From: Actinoplanes regularis
Lineage (GTDB): Bacteria > Actinomycetota > Actinomycetes > Mycobacteriales > Micromonosporaceae
Direction of reading: 5' to 3'
NCBI RefSeq assembly: GCF_900188005.1
Contig: NZ_FZNR01000006.1
Span: 186,001 to 250,000 of the forward strand
Length of the DNA: 64,000 nucleotides
The translations under genes and the position numbers were made by a program. Numbering within the stretch: position 1 is the first letter of the stretch; each line of letters begins with the position of its first letter. Positions 1 to 7,020 of the stretch are shown piece after piece. A model generated the notes under the pieces. It worked only from the letters and a program-made list of their open reading frames with translations, did not search any database and was not told the DNA's origin.

Positions 1-237
1 CGGCTCGATGAACGCCAGCTCGTCGGAATCGTCGCGGCCGTGCAGCCAGTCGGCCAGCTCGATCGTCTCGGCCACGGTCAGGCACGGGCTCTCCGACTGC
101 CAGGTGTGCCCATCCAGGCCGGCCGCGGCGACCGACACCACCAGCCAGTCCTCGGTCGGGTCGCCGGGCGCCGCCTCGAACTCGTAGCGCAGCGGCCGCA
201 TCCGCAGCCAGCCACCGGTCTCGGAAGCGATCTCCAT
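1..237 (-). CDS. WapI-type immunity protein, partial (3' end outside window)
   Basis: Reading from an ATG at 237 leftwards gives 79 codons without a stop, so the C-terminus lies beyond the window edge. The protein reads MEIASETGGWLRMRPLRYEF, then a DWLVV segment, a W-x4-PCL-T-x-E segment and a WL helix. This spacing resembles the small WapI family of immunity proteins, cytosolic antidotes to polymorphic or contact-dependent toxins. No toxin gene is visible here, so the partner, if any, would lie to the left or elsewhere. The gene is divergent from the HAD gene at 284 with a 46-bp spacer. The coding call is supported by G/C-ending codons; the family call is from motif memory only. Confidence 0.6.
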   Translation of the reverse strand, partial: MEIASETGGWLRMRPLRYEFEAAPGDPTEDWLVVSVAAAGLDGHTWQSESPCLTVAETIELADWLHGRDDSDELAFIEP

Positions 238-283
238 GACAACATTCTTCCGGTCCGACAAGATCACTGGGTAACGTTCGCCC

Positions 284-880
284 GTGCTCCTACCCCTTCC
301 TCCCGGTGACTTCCAGGCTTATCTCTTCGACTGCGACGGCACCATCACCGACTCCATGCCCCTGCACTACCGGGCCTGGCTCGACGCCCTGGCCGAGTGG
401 GACTGCCACTTCCCGGAGGAGCTGTTCTACGCGTGGGGCGGCCGCCCGGTCGTCGACATCGTGGCCGAGCTGAACCTGCGGCAGGGACTGAACATGCCGG
501 TGGCCACGGTTGCCGAGCGGCAGGAGACGCTGTTCCGGGCCGGGCTGGGCACGATGCGGGCGGTGCCCGGGGTGCTCGCGCACATCCGGGAGGCGCACGG
601 GCGCCTGCCGTTCGCGGTGGTCTCCGGCAGCACCCGGGAGAGCGTGATCGACTCGCTGACCGCGCTCGACCTGCTTGCGCACTTCCCGGTGCTGGTCTGC
701 GCCGGGGACTACGCCGAGCCGAAACCGGCCCCGGAGGCGTACCTGACCGGCGCCCGGCTGCTCGGCGTCGACCCGTCGAAGTGCCTGGTCTTCGAGGACA
801 CCGAGCTCGGCGTGCAGGCCGCGCGGGCGGCCGGGATGGCGTACGTCCGGGTGCCCCCGCCCTGGGAACGCCTTAAGTGA
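284..880 (+). CDS. HAD-superfamily phosphatase, beta-phosphoglucomutase-like
   Basis: The 198-residue protein has the four HAD motifs: DCDGT (about residue 16, with the nucleophile and acid/base aspartates), a motif II serine in VVSGST, the motif III lysine in AEPKPAPEAY, and the FEDTELGVQAARAAG motif IV segment. A helical cap (residues about 22-85) sits between motifs I and II, as in subfamily I sugar-phosphate phosphatases and beta-phosphoglucomutases. It probably hydrolyses a small phosphorylated metabolite in the cytoplasm; the substrate cannot be read from sequence. The start is GTG. Its 3' end carries a GTGA overlap that may couple it to the RraA-like gene. Confidence 0.8.
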   Translation: MLLPLPPGDFQAYLFDCDGTITDSMPLHYRAWLDALAEWDCHFPEELFYAWGGRPVVDIVAELNLRQGLNMPVATVAERQETLFRAGLGTMRAVPGVLAHIREAHGRLPFAVVSGSTRESVIDSLTALDLLAHFPVLVCAGDYAEPKPAPEAYLTGARLLGVDPSKCLVFEDTELGVQAARAAGMAYVRVPPPWERLK

Positions 881-891
881 GGTTAAGGTCG

Positions 892-1506
892 ATGACCATG
901 AGCGCAGACTTCCGGCAGATCCCCCCGACCACGCTCGCTGACGTGCTCGGCCGCGACCAGGTGATGGACATCGGGATCCGGCCGCTCTGGACGCCGGTCC
1001 CCCGCGTCGCCGGGCCGGCGTTCACGGTCCGCTGCGAGCCCGGCGACAACCTGATGCTGCACGCCGCGATCTACCGCGCGGAGCCCGGGTCGGTGATCGT
1101 CGTCGAGTCCGGCGACCTCGACTACGCGCTGGCCGGCGGCAACGTCTGCGCGGTCGCCCACCGGCGCGGGGTCGCGGCGTTCGTCCTGGACGGTCTGATC
1201 CGTGACCTGGGCGAGGTGCGCGACCTCGGCTTCCCGGTCTTCGCCCGCGGCGTCATCCCGATCCCGGGCACGAAGGACAAGCTCGGCACGCACGGGGAGC
1301 CGGTCCGCTGCGGCGGGATCACGGTACGACCGGGCGACGTGGTCGTGGCCGACGAGGAGGGCGTGGTCGTCGTCCCCGCCGACCGGCATGACCAGGTCCT
1401 GGCGGCCGCGCGGGCGAAGCTGGCCAAGGAGGCCGCCGAGTCGCTCGACGACTGGGAGGCGGCCCACCGCGCCCGCATCGGGAAGGCCCTCGGCCAGCCG
1501 GTGTGA
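892..1506 (+). CDS. RraA-like / HMG-aldolase-type protein
   Basis: About 204 residues with the RraA fold signature: an N-terminal PTTLADVLGR segment, a GDN-LMLHAAIYRA helix, GSVIVVESG, the GGNVCAVAHRRGVAAFVLDGLIRD loop, and GDVVVADEEGVVVVPA. The family includes 4-hydroxy-4-methyl-2-oxoglutarate aldolases and the RNase E regulator RraA. The D-x20-R-D pattern typical of the metal-binding aldolase site appears as DGLIRD, so an aldolase or lyase role is more likely than RNase regulation. Start choice: ATG 892 has GAGG eight bases upstream. GTG 877, overlapping the HAD stop, and ATG 898 are alternatives. It is probably cotranscribed with the HAD gene and ends back to back with the DUF2804 gene. 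Confidence 0.75.
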   Translation: MTMSADFRQIPPTTLADVLGRDQVMDIGIRPLWTPVPRVAGPAFTVRCEPGDNLMLHAAIYRAEPGSVIVVESGDLDYALAGGNVCAVAHRRGVAAFVLDGLIRDLGEVRDLGFPVFARGVIPIPGTKDKLGTHGEPVRCGGITVRPGDVVVADEEGVVVVPADRHDQVLAAARAKLAKEAAESLDDWEAAHRARIGKALGQPV

Positions 1507-2487
1507 TCACCAGCGGTTGCGCGCCTCCTCGGCCCAGCCGGTCAGGCCGTCAAGGTCGATCATGCGGCCGTCGGAGGCGCGGGCCCAGCCGGAGAAGCGG
1601 CCGAAGCACTGGTGGGTCTCGCCGGCCAGGACGCCGAGACTCGTCCGGGACACGCGCTCGTGGAACGGCTCGAAGGTCACGTCGACGCCCTGGCCGGTGA
1701 CGCGCCACGGTTTGAGCCAGTCCGTGCGGTCGTACTCCCAGCGCAGGTCGGCGCCGATCTTGTGGAGCCGGCCATCCTCGAAGAGCGCGTTCTCGGTGTT
1801 GCCGGTGCCGTCGGTCCACTTCCCGCCGAGCTGGATCGCCCGGTCCTGGTCCGCGCCCGCCGCCCAGTTCCAGGTCACCGAGTACGGCCAGCGGCCCCGC
1901 CCGTGGTCCAGGGTCGCGTGTGAGCCCCGCTCCGGAACGAGGTGCTCGACGCCGCCGACCACGAGGCGGCCGTGGACCGGGCGGCCGACGTCCTTCACCG
2001 TGTACTGGAACTTCTTCCTGCTCCAGGCGACCACGACACCGAGCGAGTCACGGTCCTCGACCGCCGGCATGGTCAGGTCGACTTCCACGTCGCGAGCTTG
2101 CGCCCGTACCGACGTACCGTCGAAATTCTGCTCGATCTCGATGGTGAGGCCGCCACCGGAGGCCGCCACCCGCCCGGATCCGCTGCGGTCCGGAAGGACC
2201 GCCCCGCGGGCGAGCGGGACGGTCGCGTCCACCGCGATCTCCTTGCCGCTGACCCGGTCGAGCAGGTAGAGGCCGTGCACGCCGACGTAGTCCAGCGACG
2301 AGGCGACCACGCCGATGATGTGTGCGGGGGTGACGACGCCCCAGTACTCCCAGCGCTTGTTGCGACCCCAGCCGCGCAGGTTCGCCCGGTGCAGCGGCTT
2401 GCGACTCCAGCCGACGGCGGCCGGGTTGAGCCGACCGCTGGGCAGGCAGAGGTCGATCGGCTCGGTGATTTGGATCTCGTGCGTCAC
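1507..2487 (-). CDS. DUF2804 domain protein
   Basis: The 326-residue soluble protein opens with an EIQITEPIDLCLPSGRLNPAAVGWSR-type region, then WGRNKRWEYWGVVTP and many WNWA/W-rich beta segments, matching DUF2804, which is common in actinobacteria and of unknown function. The repeated W/G/T-rich strands suggest a beta-sandwich that might bind a lipid or carotenoid-like ligand, but that is inference. No signal peptide or membrane segment is seen. Its stop codon immediately follows the stop of the RraA-like gene in convergent orientation, with no room for a separate terminator. Confidence 0.75.
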   Translation of the reverse strand: MTHEIQITEPIDLCLPSGRLNPAAVGWSRKPLHRANLRGWGRNKRWEYWGVVTPAHIIGVVASSLDYVGVHGLYLLDRVSGKEIAVDATVPLARGAVLPDRSGSGRVAASGGGLTIEIEQNFDGTSVRAQARDVEVDLTMPAVEDRDSLGVVVAWSRKKFQYTVKDVGRPVHGRLVVGGVEHLVPERGSHATLDHGRGRWPYSVTWNWAAGADQDRAIQLGGKWTDGTGNTENALFEDGRLHKIGADLRWEYDRTDWLKPWRVTGQGVDVTFEPFHERVSRTSLGVLAGETHQCFGRFSGWARASDGRMIDLDGLTGWAEEARNRW

Positions 2488-2862
2488 GGCCGCAGGTTAC
2501 CGCCGCGTCAACCTGCGGTCTCGCCCAGGGATAGTCAGATATCCAGCTGTCCGGATCCTGCCGCGCGGCCGCATCCGGAATCGATTTCGGATATTGGAAC
2601 ACCTTCCGGAACCGGGGCGATACAGCGGCGAAACCCGACCATCCCGCATCAGATCCCACCTATGGCCACCGGCACGCCGATCCGGGTCGTCGCCGCTGAG
2701 AAGGTGGTTTCGGGCTCGTTACCATCCGCCCGGAAGCCTTGCCAACCATGCACACTCATCAATAATGGGCGCCATGAGAAGACCCGACCCGGGAGGCCGA
2801 AACACCGATTCCGACCCTGCGGCCGAGCCCCGCCCACCAGATTTCCGCAGGCAGGTGGTGCC
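2488..2862. other. Intergenic stretch without a convincing gene
   Basis: About 375 bases upstream of the DUF2804 start. It has more A/T and weaker third-position G/C bias than its neighbours. A 71-codon minus-strand reading frame exists here but has no recognisable domain or ribosome binding site. The right part leads into the tandem mini-ORF repeats at 2863. Confidence 0.5.
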
Positions 2863-2943
2863 ATGAGCGAGCTTGCGAGCGATTCGGTCAGCTCAGCAGG
2901 TGGCCCACGTCGACGCCGCCGCGAGGCGGAGGTGACGACATGA
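2863..2943 (+). CDS. Mini-ORF 1 (26 codons, Arg-rich tail), coupled to mini-ORF 2
   Basis: ATG at 2863 opens a 26-residue peptide beginning MSELASDSVSS and ending in five arginines followed by EAEVTT. Its TGA overlaps the ATG of the next mini-ORF in ATGA. The 3' half contains a CCGCC-GCGA-GGCGG hairpin and a GGAGGTGA Shine-Dalgarno sequence (2928-2935) that serves the next ATG. It may not be made as a functional peptide; the conserved unit could be a translational coupling cassette. Short MSE-starting, RRRREAEVT-ending peptides are, from memory, a recurring actinomycete (Micromonosporaceae) pattern. Confidence 0.3.
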   Translation: MSELASDSVSSAGGPRRRRREAEVTT

Positions 2944-3010
2944 GCGAGCCGACGAGCCGATCGGGCAGCTCAGGTCGACGCCGCCGCGAGGCGGAGGTGA
3001 CGACATGAGC
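2909..3010 (+). repeat. Tandem repeat carrying hairpin + Shine-Dalgarno + ATGAGC (2 copies)
   Basis: A 37-bp block is present at 2909-2945 and again at 2974-3010 (period 65 bp). Each copy holds a 5-bp stem closed by a GCGA tetraloop, then GGAGGTGA, then CGAC and ATGAGC, so each ends in a start codon that overlaps the stop of the preceding frame. Confidence 0.8.
2940..3008 (+). CDS. Mini-ORF 2 (22 codons), second copy of the coupled cassette
   Basis: A 22-residue frame, MSEPTSRSGSSG followed by RRRREAEVTT, repeats the tail of mini-ORF 1. It has a strong GGAGGTGA four bases before its ATG and again ends in ATGA, now overlapping the ATG at 3005. The conserved C-terminal reading frame across both copies argues that the frame, or the RNA structure inside it, is under some constraint. 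Confidence 0.3.
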   Translation: MSEPTSRSGSSGRRRREAEVTT

Positions 3011-3802
3011 CCGGTGACCCACCCAGCAGCCGGACCAAGATCATCCGGCATACGCCGAACCCCGCTCCCGGCCCCCGCCTCCCGCGGCGGCGGGACCCAC
3101 CCTCGAGGCCGGAAGACCATGCGGACGCCCGGCGCCGCGAAATTCCGACCAAAAACCCTTTTCCGGTACGACCTACCGGTCCCGCCGAGCAACCACGCGC
3201 TGCCCCGGGCCGAGATCCACGCCGCGCACCCCAGCCCCGCGGCCTCCGCCCACCAGGCCCCCGTCACCCCGGCCGCCGCGGCGACAACCGCCCCGTCCAG
3301 GGAAGACCCGACTCCGGCCGCCGCGCGGGAAACCCCCGCAGCCGTCACCGCCCTGGAGTCCCCCGCCTGCGCCCCGGCCCCCGAGTTTCCCACAGACGCC
3401 CCGGCCCCGAGGTTGCCCGCGCACGCCCCGGCCCCCAAGCTCCCCGCCGCCGCCCGGGCGACGAGCCTCGCCGGCACCACCCGGTACCCGAGCCGCGCCA
3501 CATTGCCTCCCCCGGCCGCGCTCGCCGGTCTCGCCCGCCCACCACCCGGGCAGCACGTTCCCGGCCGGCGCCCCGGCAGCACGTTCTCAGCCGGCACCCG
3601 GCAGCACGTTCTCAGCCGGCACCCGGCAGCACGTTCTCAGCCGGCACCCGGCAGCACGTTCTCAGCCGGCACCCGGCAGCACATTTTCAGCCGGCACCCC
3701 CGGCAGCGCGTTCCCGGGCCGGCGCCCGGGGAGTGCGTTGCCGGGCCGGTGGCGGCTGCGAGCAGGATCGGCTTTGGTTGGCGAGGCTACTTTCGCGGGT
3801 AA
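3005..3802 (+). CDS. Doubtful Pro/Ala-rich open frame, possibly decayed
   Basis: An ATG with a perfect Shine-Dalgarno sequence (GGAGGTGA at 2993-3000) opens a 265-codon frame that is Pro/Ala/Arg-rich, low in complexity and without a recognisable domain. Its third-position G/C content is lower than in neighbouring genes. The last third runs through a 25-bp minisatellite, which rotates the reading frame of the repeat. I cannot tell a rapidly evolving low-complexity protein from non-coding DNA downstream of the mini-ORF cassette. A minus-strand frame over the same DNA is equally low-complexity. Confidence 0.2.
   Translation: MSPVTHPAAGPRSSGIRRTPLPAPASRGGGTHPRGRKTMRTPGAAKFRPKTLFRYDLPVPPSNHALPRAEIHAAHPSPAASAHQAPVTPAAAATTAPSREDPTPAAARETPAAVTALESPACAPAPEFPTDAPAPRLPAHAPAPKLPAAARATSLAGTTRYPSRATLPPPAALAGLARPPPGQHVPGRRPGSTFSAGTRQHVLSRHPAARSQPAPGSTFSAGTRQHIFSRHPRQRVPGPAPGECVAGPVAAASRIGFGWRGYFRG
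3551..3731. repeat. 25-bp tandem minisatellite, about seven units
   Basis: Units begin CAGCACGTTC and end CCGG. Units 2-5 (3577-3676) are four perfect 25-bp copies. The flanking units (3551-3576, 3677-3703, 3704-3731) are diverged and 26-28 bp long. The perfect inner core suggests recent slippage expansion. The period is not a multiple of three. There are no spacers, so this is not a CRISPR array. Confidence 0.9.
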
Positions 3803-3843
3803 AGGCTGGACTACCACCGACTTTCCCAGGGGGAGTGTTTCCC

Positions 3844-4668
3844 ATGCCCGAGGTGCCCACGATCGAGCTCAACAACGGGATAGCCATGCCGCAGGTCGGC
3901 TTCGGCGTGTTCCAGGTCCCGGAGGCCGACACCGCGCAGGTGGTCGCCACCGCCCTGGACGCCGGGTACCGCAGCATCGACACCGCCGCCATCTACGGCA
4001 ACGAGGCCGGCGTCGGTGCCGCCCTCAAGGCCTCCGGGATCCCACGCGACGAGCTGTTCATCACGACCAAGGTCTGGAACAGCGACCAGGGTTACGACAC
4101 GACACTGCACGCCTTCGAAGCCAGCCTGGCCCGGCTCGGTCTGGACCAGCTCGATCTCTACCTGATCCACTGGCCGACCCCGAAGCACGCGAAGTACCTG
4201 GACACCTGGCGGGCGCTGGAGAAGATCTACGCGGACGGCCGGGTCCGGGCCATCGGCGTCTCCAACTTCCTGCCGTCCCACCTGCGCGCGATCGCGGACC
4301 TCGGCGGGACGATCCCCGCGGTGAACCAGATCGAGGTGCATCCGGCCTGCCAGCAGCGCGAAGCCCAGGAGGCGAACGCCTCGCTCGGCGTCGTCACCGA
4401 GGCGTGGAGTCCGCTCGCCCAGGCCGGCGTACTCACCGACCCGGCGGTGACCTCGATCGCCGGGACCTACGGCCGGACCGCGGCCCAGGTCGTGCTGCGC
4501 TGGCATCTCCAACGCGGCCGCGTGGCGATCCCGAAGTCGGTGACCCCGTCCCGGATCCGGGAGAACCTGGACCTCTTCGATTTCGAACTGACCGCCGATC
4601 AGCTCAACGCCATCGACGCCCTGGAGTGCGACGGCCGCATGGGCCCCCACCCCGACTTCTTCAACTGA
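3844..4668 (+). CDS. Aldo/keto reductase (AKR5-like, diketogluconate reductase type)
   Basis: A 274-residue NADPH-dependent TIM-barrel reductase. It shows GYRSIDTAAIYGNE with the catalytic Asp and Tyr, TTKVWN with the catalytic Lys, LIHWP with the active-site His, VSNF, EVHPACQQ, and the C-terminal cofactor segment IPKSVTPSRIRENLDLFDF. The family reduces small carbonyls and keto sugars in the cytoplasm. ATG 3844 is chosen because GGGGGAG lies about ten bases upstream; upstream in-frame starts fall in the low-complexity repeat region. The gene stands alone, with a 187-bp spacer before YggT. Confidence 0.9.
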   Translation: MPEVPTIELNNGIAMPQVGFGVFQVPEADTAQVVATALDAGYRSIDTAAIYGNEAGVGAALKASGIPRDELFITTKVWNSDQGYDTTLHAFEASLARLGLDQLDLYLIHWPTPKHAKYLDTWRALEKIYADGRVRAIGVSNFLPSHLRAIADLGGTIPAVNQIEVHPACQQREAQEANASLGVVTEAWSPLAQAGVLTDPAVTSIAGTYGRTAAQVVLRWHLQRGRVAIPKSVTPSRIRENLDLFDFELTADQLNAIDALECDGRMGPHPDFFN

Positions 4669-4855
4669 TCAACCACCACGCCCGCCCACCGATCAGCCGG
4701 CCCGGCCCGCCACCATCGGAGCGGATCGATCAGGGGCGCCACCTGCGGCGATGGGGAGGTTGCGGAACGTAGGCCAGGTCACAGCCAGTCTTCAGCAGTT
4801 TCCCAACCGGAGGCGTCACAGTTGGGGGGCACATCCCCATACCTGGAGGTAAGTG

Positions 4856-5131
4856 ATGGGTCTCCTCAGCATCGTCAGCTGGGCTCTGCTGATCGTGCAG
4901 TTCCTGCTGATCGCCCGGGCGGTGCTGGACTGGAGCGTGGTGCTGGCCGGCCCGGCGACGCCCGGCTCGGTCCGCTCACGGGTCTACGGCGGCGTCTTCG
5001 CCGTCACCGAGCCGATCCTGGCCCCGGTCCGCCGGCTGATCCCCCCGCTGCGCGCCGGCGGCATGTCCATCGACCTCTCCTTCATCGTCGTCTTCCTCGC
5101 CGTCGTCATCCTCCGGAGCCTGATCGCCTGA
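4856..5131 (+). CDS. YggT family membrane protein
   Basis: A 91-residue protein with an N-terminal membrane helix (about 4-24), a short loop containing the family PILAPVRRLIPPL motif, and a second membrane helix at the C-terminus. This is the usual half-size YggT/Ycf19 unit found near septum genes in many actinobacteria. Here it is separated from any visible division genes. Its precise role in the membrane is unknown. ATG 4856 is preferred over GTG 4853 because GGAGGT lies five bases before it. Transcription is stopped by the strong hairpin just downstream. Confidence 0.85.
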   Translation: MGLLSIVSWALLIVQFLLIARAVLDWSVVLAGPATPGSVRSRVYGGVFAVTEPILAPVRRLIPPLRAGGMSIDLSFIVVFLAVVILRSLIA

Positions 5132-5140
5132 GCAGACCGA

Positions 5141-5182
5141 CGAAAGGCCGCGCACCCCTCTCTTGAGGTGCGCGGCCTTTCG
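5141..5182. terminator. Bidirectional intrinsic-type terminator
   Basis: A perfect 16-bp stem (5141-5156 pairing with 5167-5182) with a 10-nt loop. CGAAAGG at one end and CCTTTCG at the other give short A and T tracts on each strand. It sits between the convergent YggT and lipoprotein genes and can serve both. Confidence 0.9.
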
Positions 5183-5213
5183 TGACGGATCGGAGAAGTG
5201 GGACCGGGACGGG

Positions 5214-5870
5214 TCAGAGCAGTGAGGTGACCGAGTCCGCGCTGTTGCTGTCGAGCGGCGTGGTCACCTCGCAGAAGCGCCATTTCTTGTCGGTGGCCCG
5301 GAACAGATCGACCCGGACCGTGGCGGCTTTGAGCTCCGGCAGGTACGAGATCACCTGCGTCTCCTGACCCACGGTGCGCATCGTCAACGCCTCGGCCGGC
5401 CGGCTCACCTGGAAGAAGAGGGTCGCCTGGTCCCCGAACGGCACCGTGCCCCCCGAAGGCGACGGCGACGCCCACCGCAACCCGGTCACGGTCGGGGCGG
5501 TGGTCGTCACGTAAGCCCCCTGGGCCACCAGCGACCGGGTCTCCCGGATCAGGTCGTTGCTCGCCGCGCACCCGGGCATGGCGATCTCGGAGACCCGCTC
5601 CGGGTCGGGGTTGGCGATCAGCCACTGGCCGTACTTGATCAGCGATGCGACCACGACCGGAAGGTTCGTCCCGGTGTTGGAAAGGCTCGGCGCGGAGGTG
5701 TTCGGCACCGCCGGGGTCTGCACGAAGGTGCTGACCGGGCCGGGTGTGACGGTCGACTCGGGGGACACCGTGGTGGTGGCTGTCGAGGCGAGCACGCCAC
5801 ATCCGGCCAGGGCAGAGCCCGCGGCGAGCACGGCGGTCAGCCGCAGGGCGCGGCGATGGGTCGGCTGCAT
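5214..5870 (-). CDS. Putative lipoprotein of unknown function
   Basis: A 218-residue protein with a twin-Arg-containing, positively charged N-terminus, a hydrophobic stretch and a LAGC lipobox (Cys about 24). It should therefore be lipidated and held on the outer face of the membrane. A Thr/Ser/Pro-rich linker (about 28-65) precedes a globular domain of about 150 residues. I recognise no domain; the fold could resemble small alpha+beta ligand-binding or NTF2-like extracellular domains of actinobacteria. The globular part contains two cysteines (MPGCA and RFCEV) that may form a disulfide. It ends at a strong shared terminator. Confidence 0.75.
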   Translation of the reverse strand: MQPTHRRALRLTAVLAAGSALAGCGVLASTATTTVSPESTVTPGPVSTFVQTPAVPNTSAPSLSNTGTNLPVVVASLIKYGQWLIANPDPERVSEIAMPGCAASNDLIRETRSLVAQGAYVTTTAPTVTGLRWASPSPSGGTVPFGDQATLFFQVSRPAEALTMRTVGQETQVISYLPELKAATVRVDLFRATDKKWRFCEVTTPLDSNSADSVTSLL

Positions 5871-5992
5871 GGTGGGCTCCTGAGATACAACGGTTCGCGA
5901 AGAGTCCCGTCGGTACCGCGAGCCCGGGGTTGAGGAATCGGCGCCCCGCTAACCGGACCGCACCCGTCCTGGCCCACCACCCGGTGGCGAGG

Positions 5993-6970
5993 TCAGAGCC
6001 GCAGCACGGAGGCGGCGAACTCCAGCGCCTTGACGTCGAAGAACGACCTGCCGCCGTCGTGCCCGTCCCACTCGTAGACCTCGATCTCCTTCGGGCCGGT
6101 GAGCTCGTTGTACGCGGCGAAGACCCCGGACGGCGGGCAGACCGTGTCCATCAGCGCGGTGGAGAACAGGGCCGGCGCGACGATCCGCCGGGCGAGGTGC
6201 ACCACGTCGAAGTGGTCCAGCGTCGCGAACGTCCGCGCGGCCTTCTCCGGGTTGGCCCGCAGGAACTGGACGATCTCCTGGAACGGGAAGCTGTCGGAGA
6301 TGGTGACCGCGCGCCGGATGTCGCAGAGGAACGGTACCCCGGCGACGACCGCGGCGACCCGGTCCGGCAGCAGGCCGGCGGCCGCGATCGACAGCGCGCC
6401 GCCCTGGCTCTTGCCGGTGGTGACCAGCTTGGACGTGTCGACTCCGGGCAGCTCGGCGGCGGTCTCGACGGCCCGGGCGGCGTCGGTGAACAGCCGGCGG
6501 TAGTAGTGCGTCTCCGGGGAGCGGGCGCCCCGGGTCAGGAATCCGGGCGCGGACGGGCCGGCGCCGTCGAGGTCCCGGTCGGGGGTGTCGCCGCCGCGCC
6601 AGTTGCCGCCCTGGCCGCGGGTGTCCATCACCAGGTGCGCGTAGCCCGCCGCGTTCCAGATCAGCCAGTCGATCGGCAGGCCGCGGCCACCGCCGTACCC
6701 GATGAACTCGATCGCGAGAGGGAGCGGGCCGGGGGCGCCGGCCGGGACGTTGAGCCAGGCCTTGACCGGCTGGCCGGCGAAGCCGGAGAAGGTCACGTCG
6801 TAGGTGGTGATCCCGCGCAGCGGGGTCGGCACCTCGGCGAGTTCGACGGGCTTCGCCGCGGCGCGCGCCTCGTCGAGGGTGCGTTCCCAGAAACCGTCGA
6901 AGCCCTCCGGGGCGGGTGCCGTGGAGCGGTACGTGCGCAACTCGGGAAGCGTGAGATCAAAAAGCGCCAT
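5993..6970 (-). CDS. Acetyl xylan esterase / cephalosporin-C deacetylase family hydrolase
   Basis: A 325-residue alpha/beta hydrolase of the AXE1 (CE7) family. It has RGQGG (oxyanion-side segment), the nucleophile elbow GKSQGG, the aspartate in TALMDTVCPPS and the histidine in EWDGHDGG. CE7 enzymes remove acetyl groups from xylooligosaccharides and antibiotic side chains. No signal peptide is visible after ATG 6970, so it would act on imported, acetylated sugars. That would complement the secreted xylanase at 15302. The start at MALFDLTLPEL is chosen because an upstream GTG would overlap the divergent helicase promoter. The spacer to the divergent RecD2-like gene is only 50 bp. Confidence 0.85.
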   Translation of the reverse strand: MALFDLTLPELRTYRSTAPAPEGFDGFWERTLDEARAAAKPVELAEVPTPLRGITTYDVTFSGFAGQPVKAWLNVPAGAPGPLPLAIEFIGYGGGRGLPIDWLIWNAAGYAHLVMDTRGQGGNWRGGDTPDRDLDGAGPSAPGFLTRGARSPETHYYRRLFTDAARAVETAAELPGVDTSKLVTTGKSQGGALSIAAAGLLPDRVAAVVAGVPFLCDIRRAVTISDSFPFQEIVQFLRANPEKAARTFATLDHFDVVHLARRIVAPALFSTALMDTVCPPSGVFAAYNELTGPKEIEVYEWDGHDGGRSFFDVKALEFAASVLRL

Positions 6971-7020
6971 GGTCGCCACGGTAGGGGCTGTTCTTTGCGG
7001 AAACCACAACACCGTGCACG

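Noticed and set aside
2893..3597. Minus-strand 234-codon Ala/Gly-rich frame
   Set aside because: Low-complexity, mirror of the Pro/Ala frame on the other strand; no ribosome site, and it runs across the mini-ORF repeats.
3551..3731. Repeats considered as a CRISPR array
   Set aside because: Units abut directly without unique spacers and there is no cas gene nearby.
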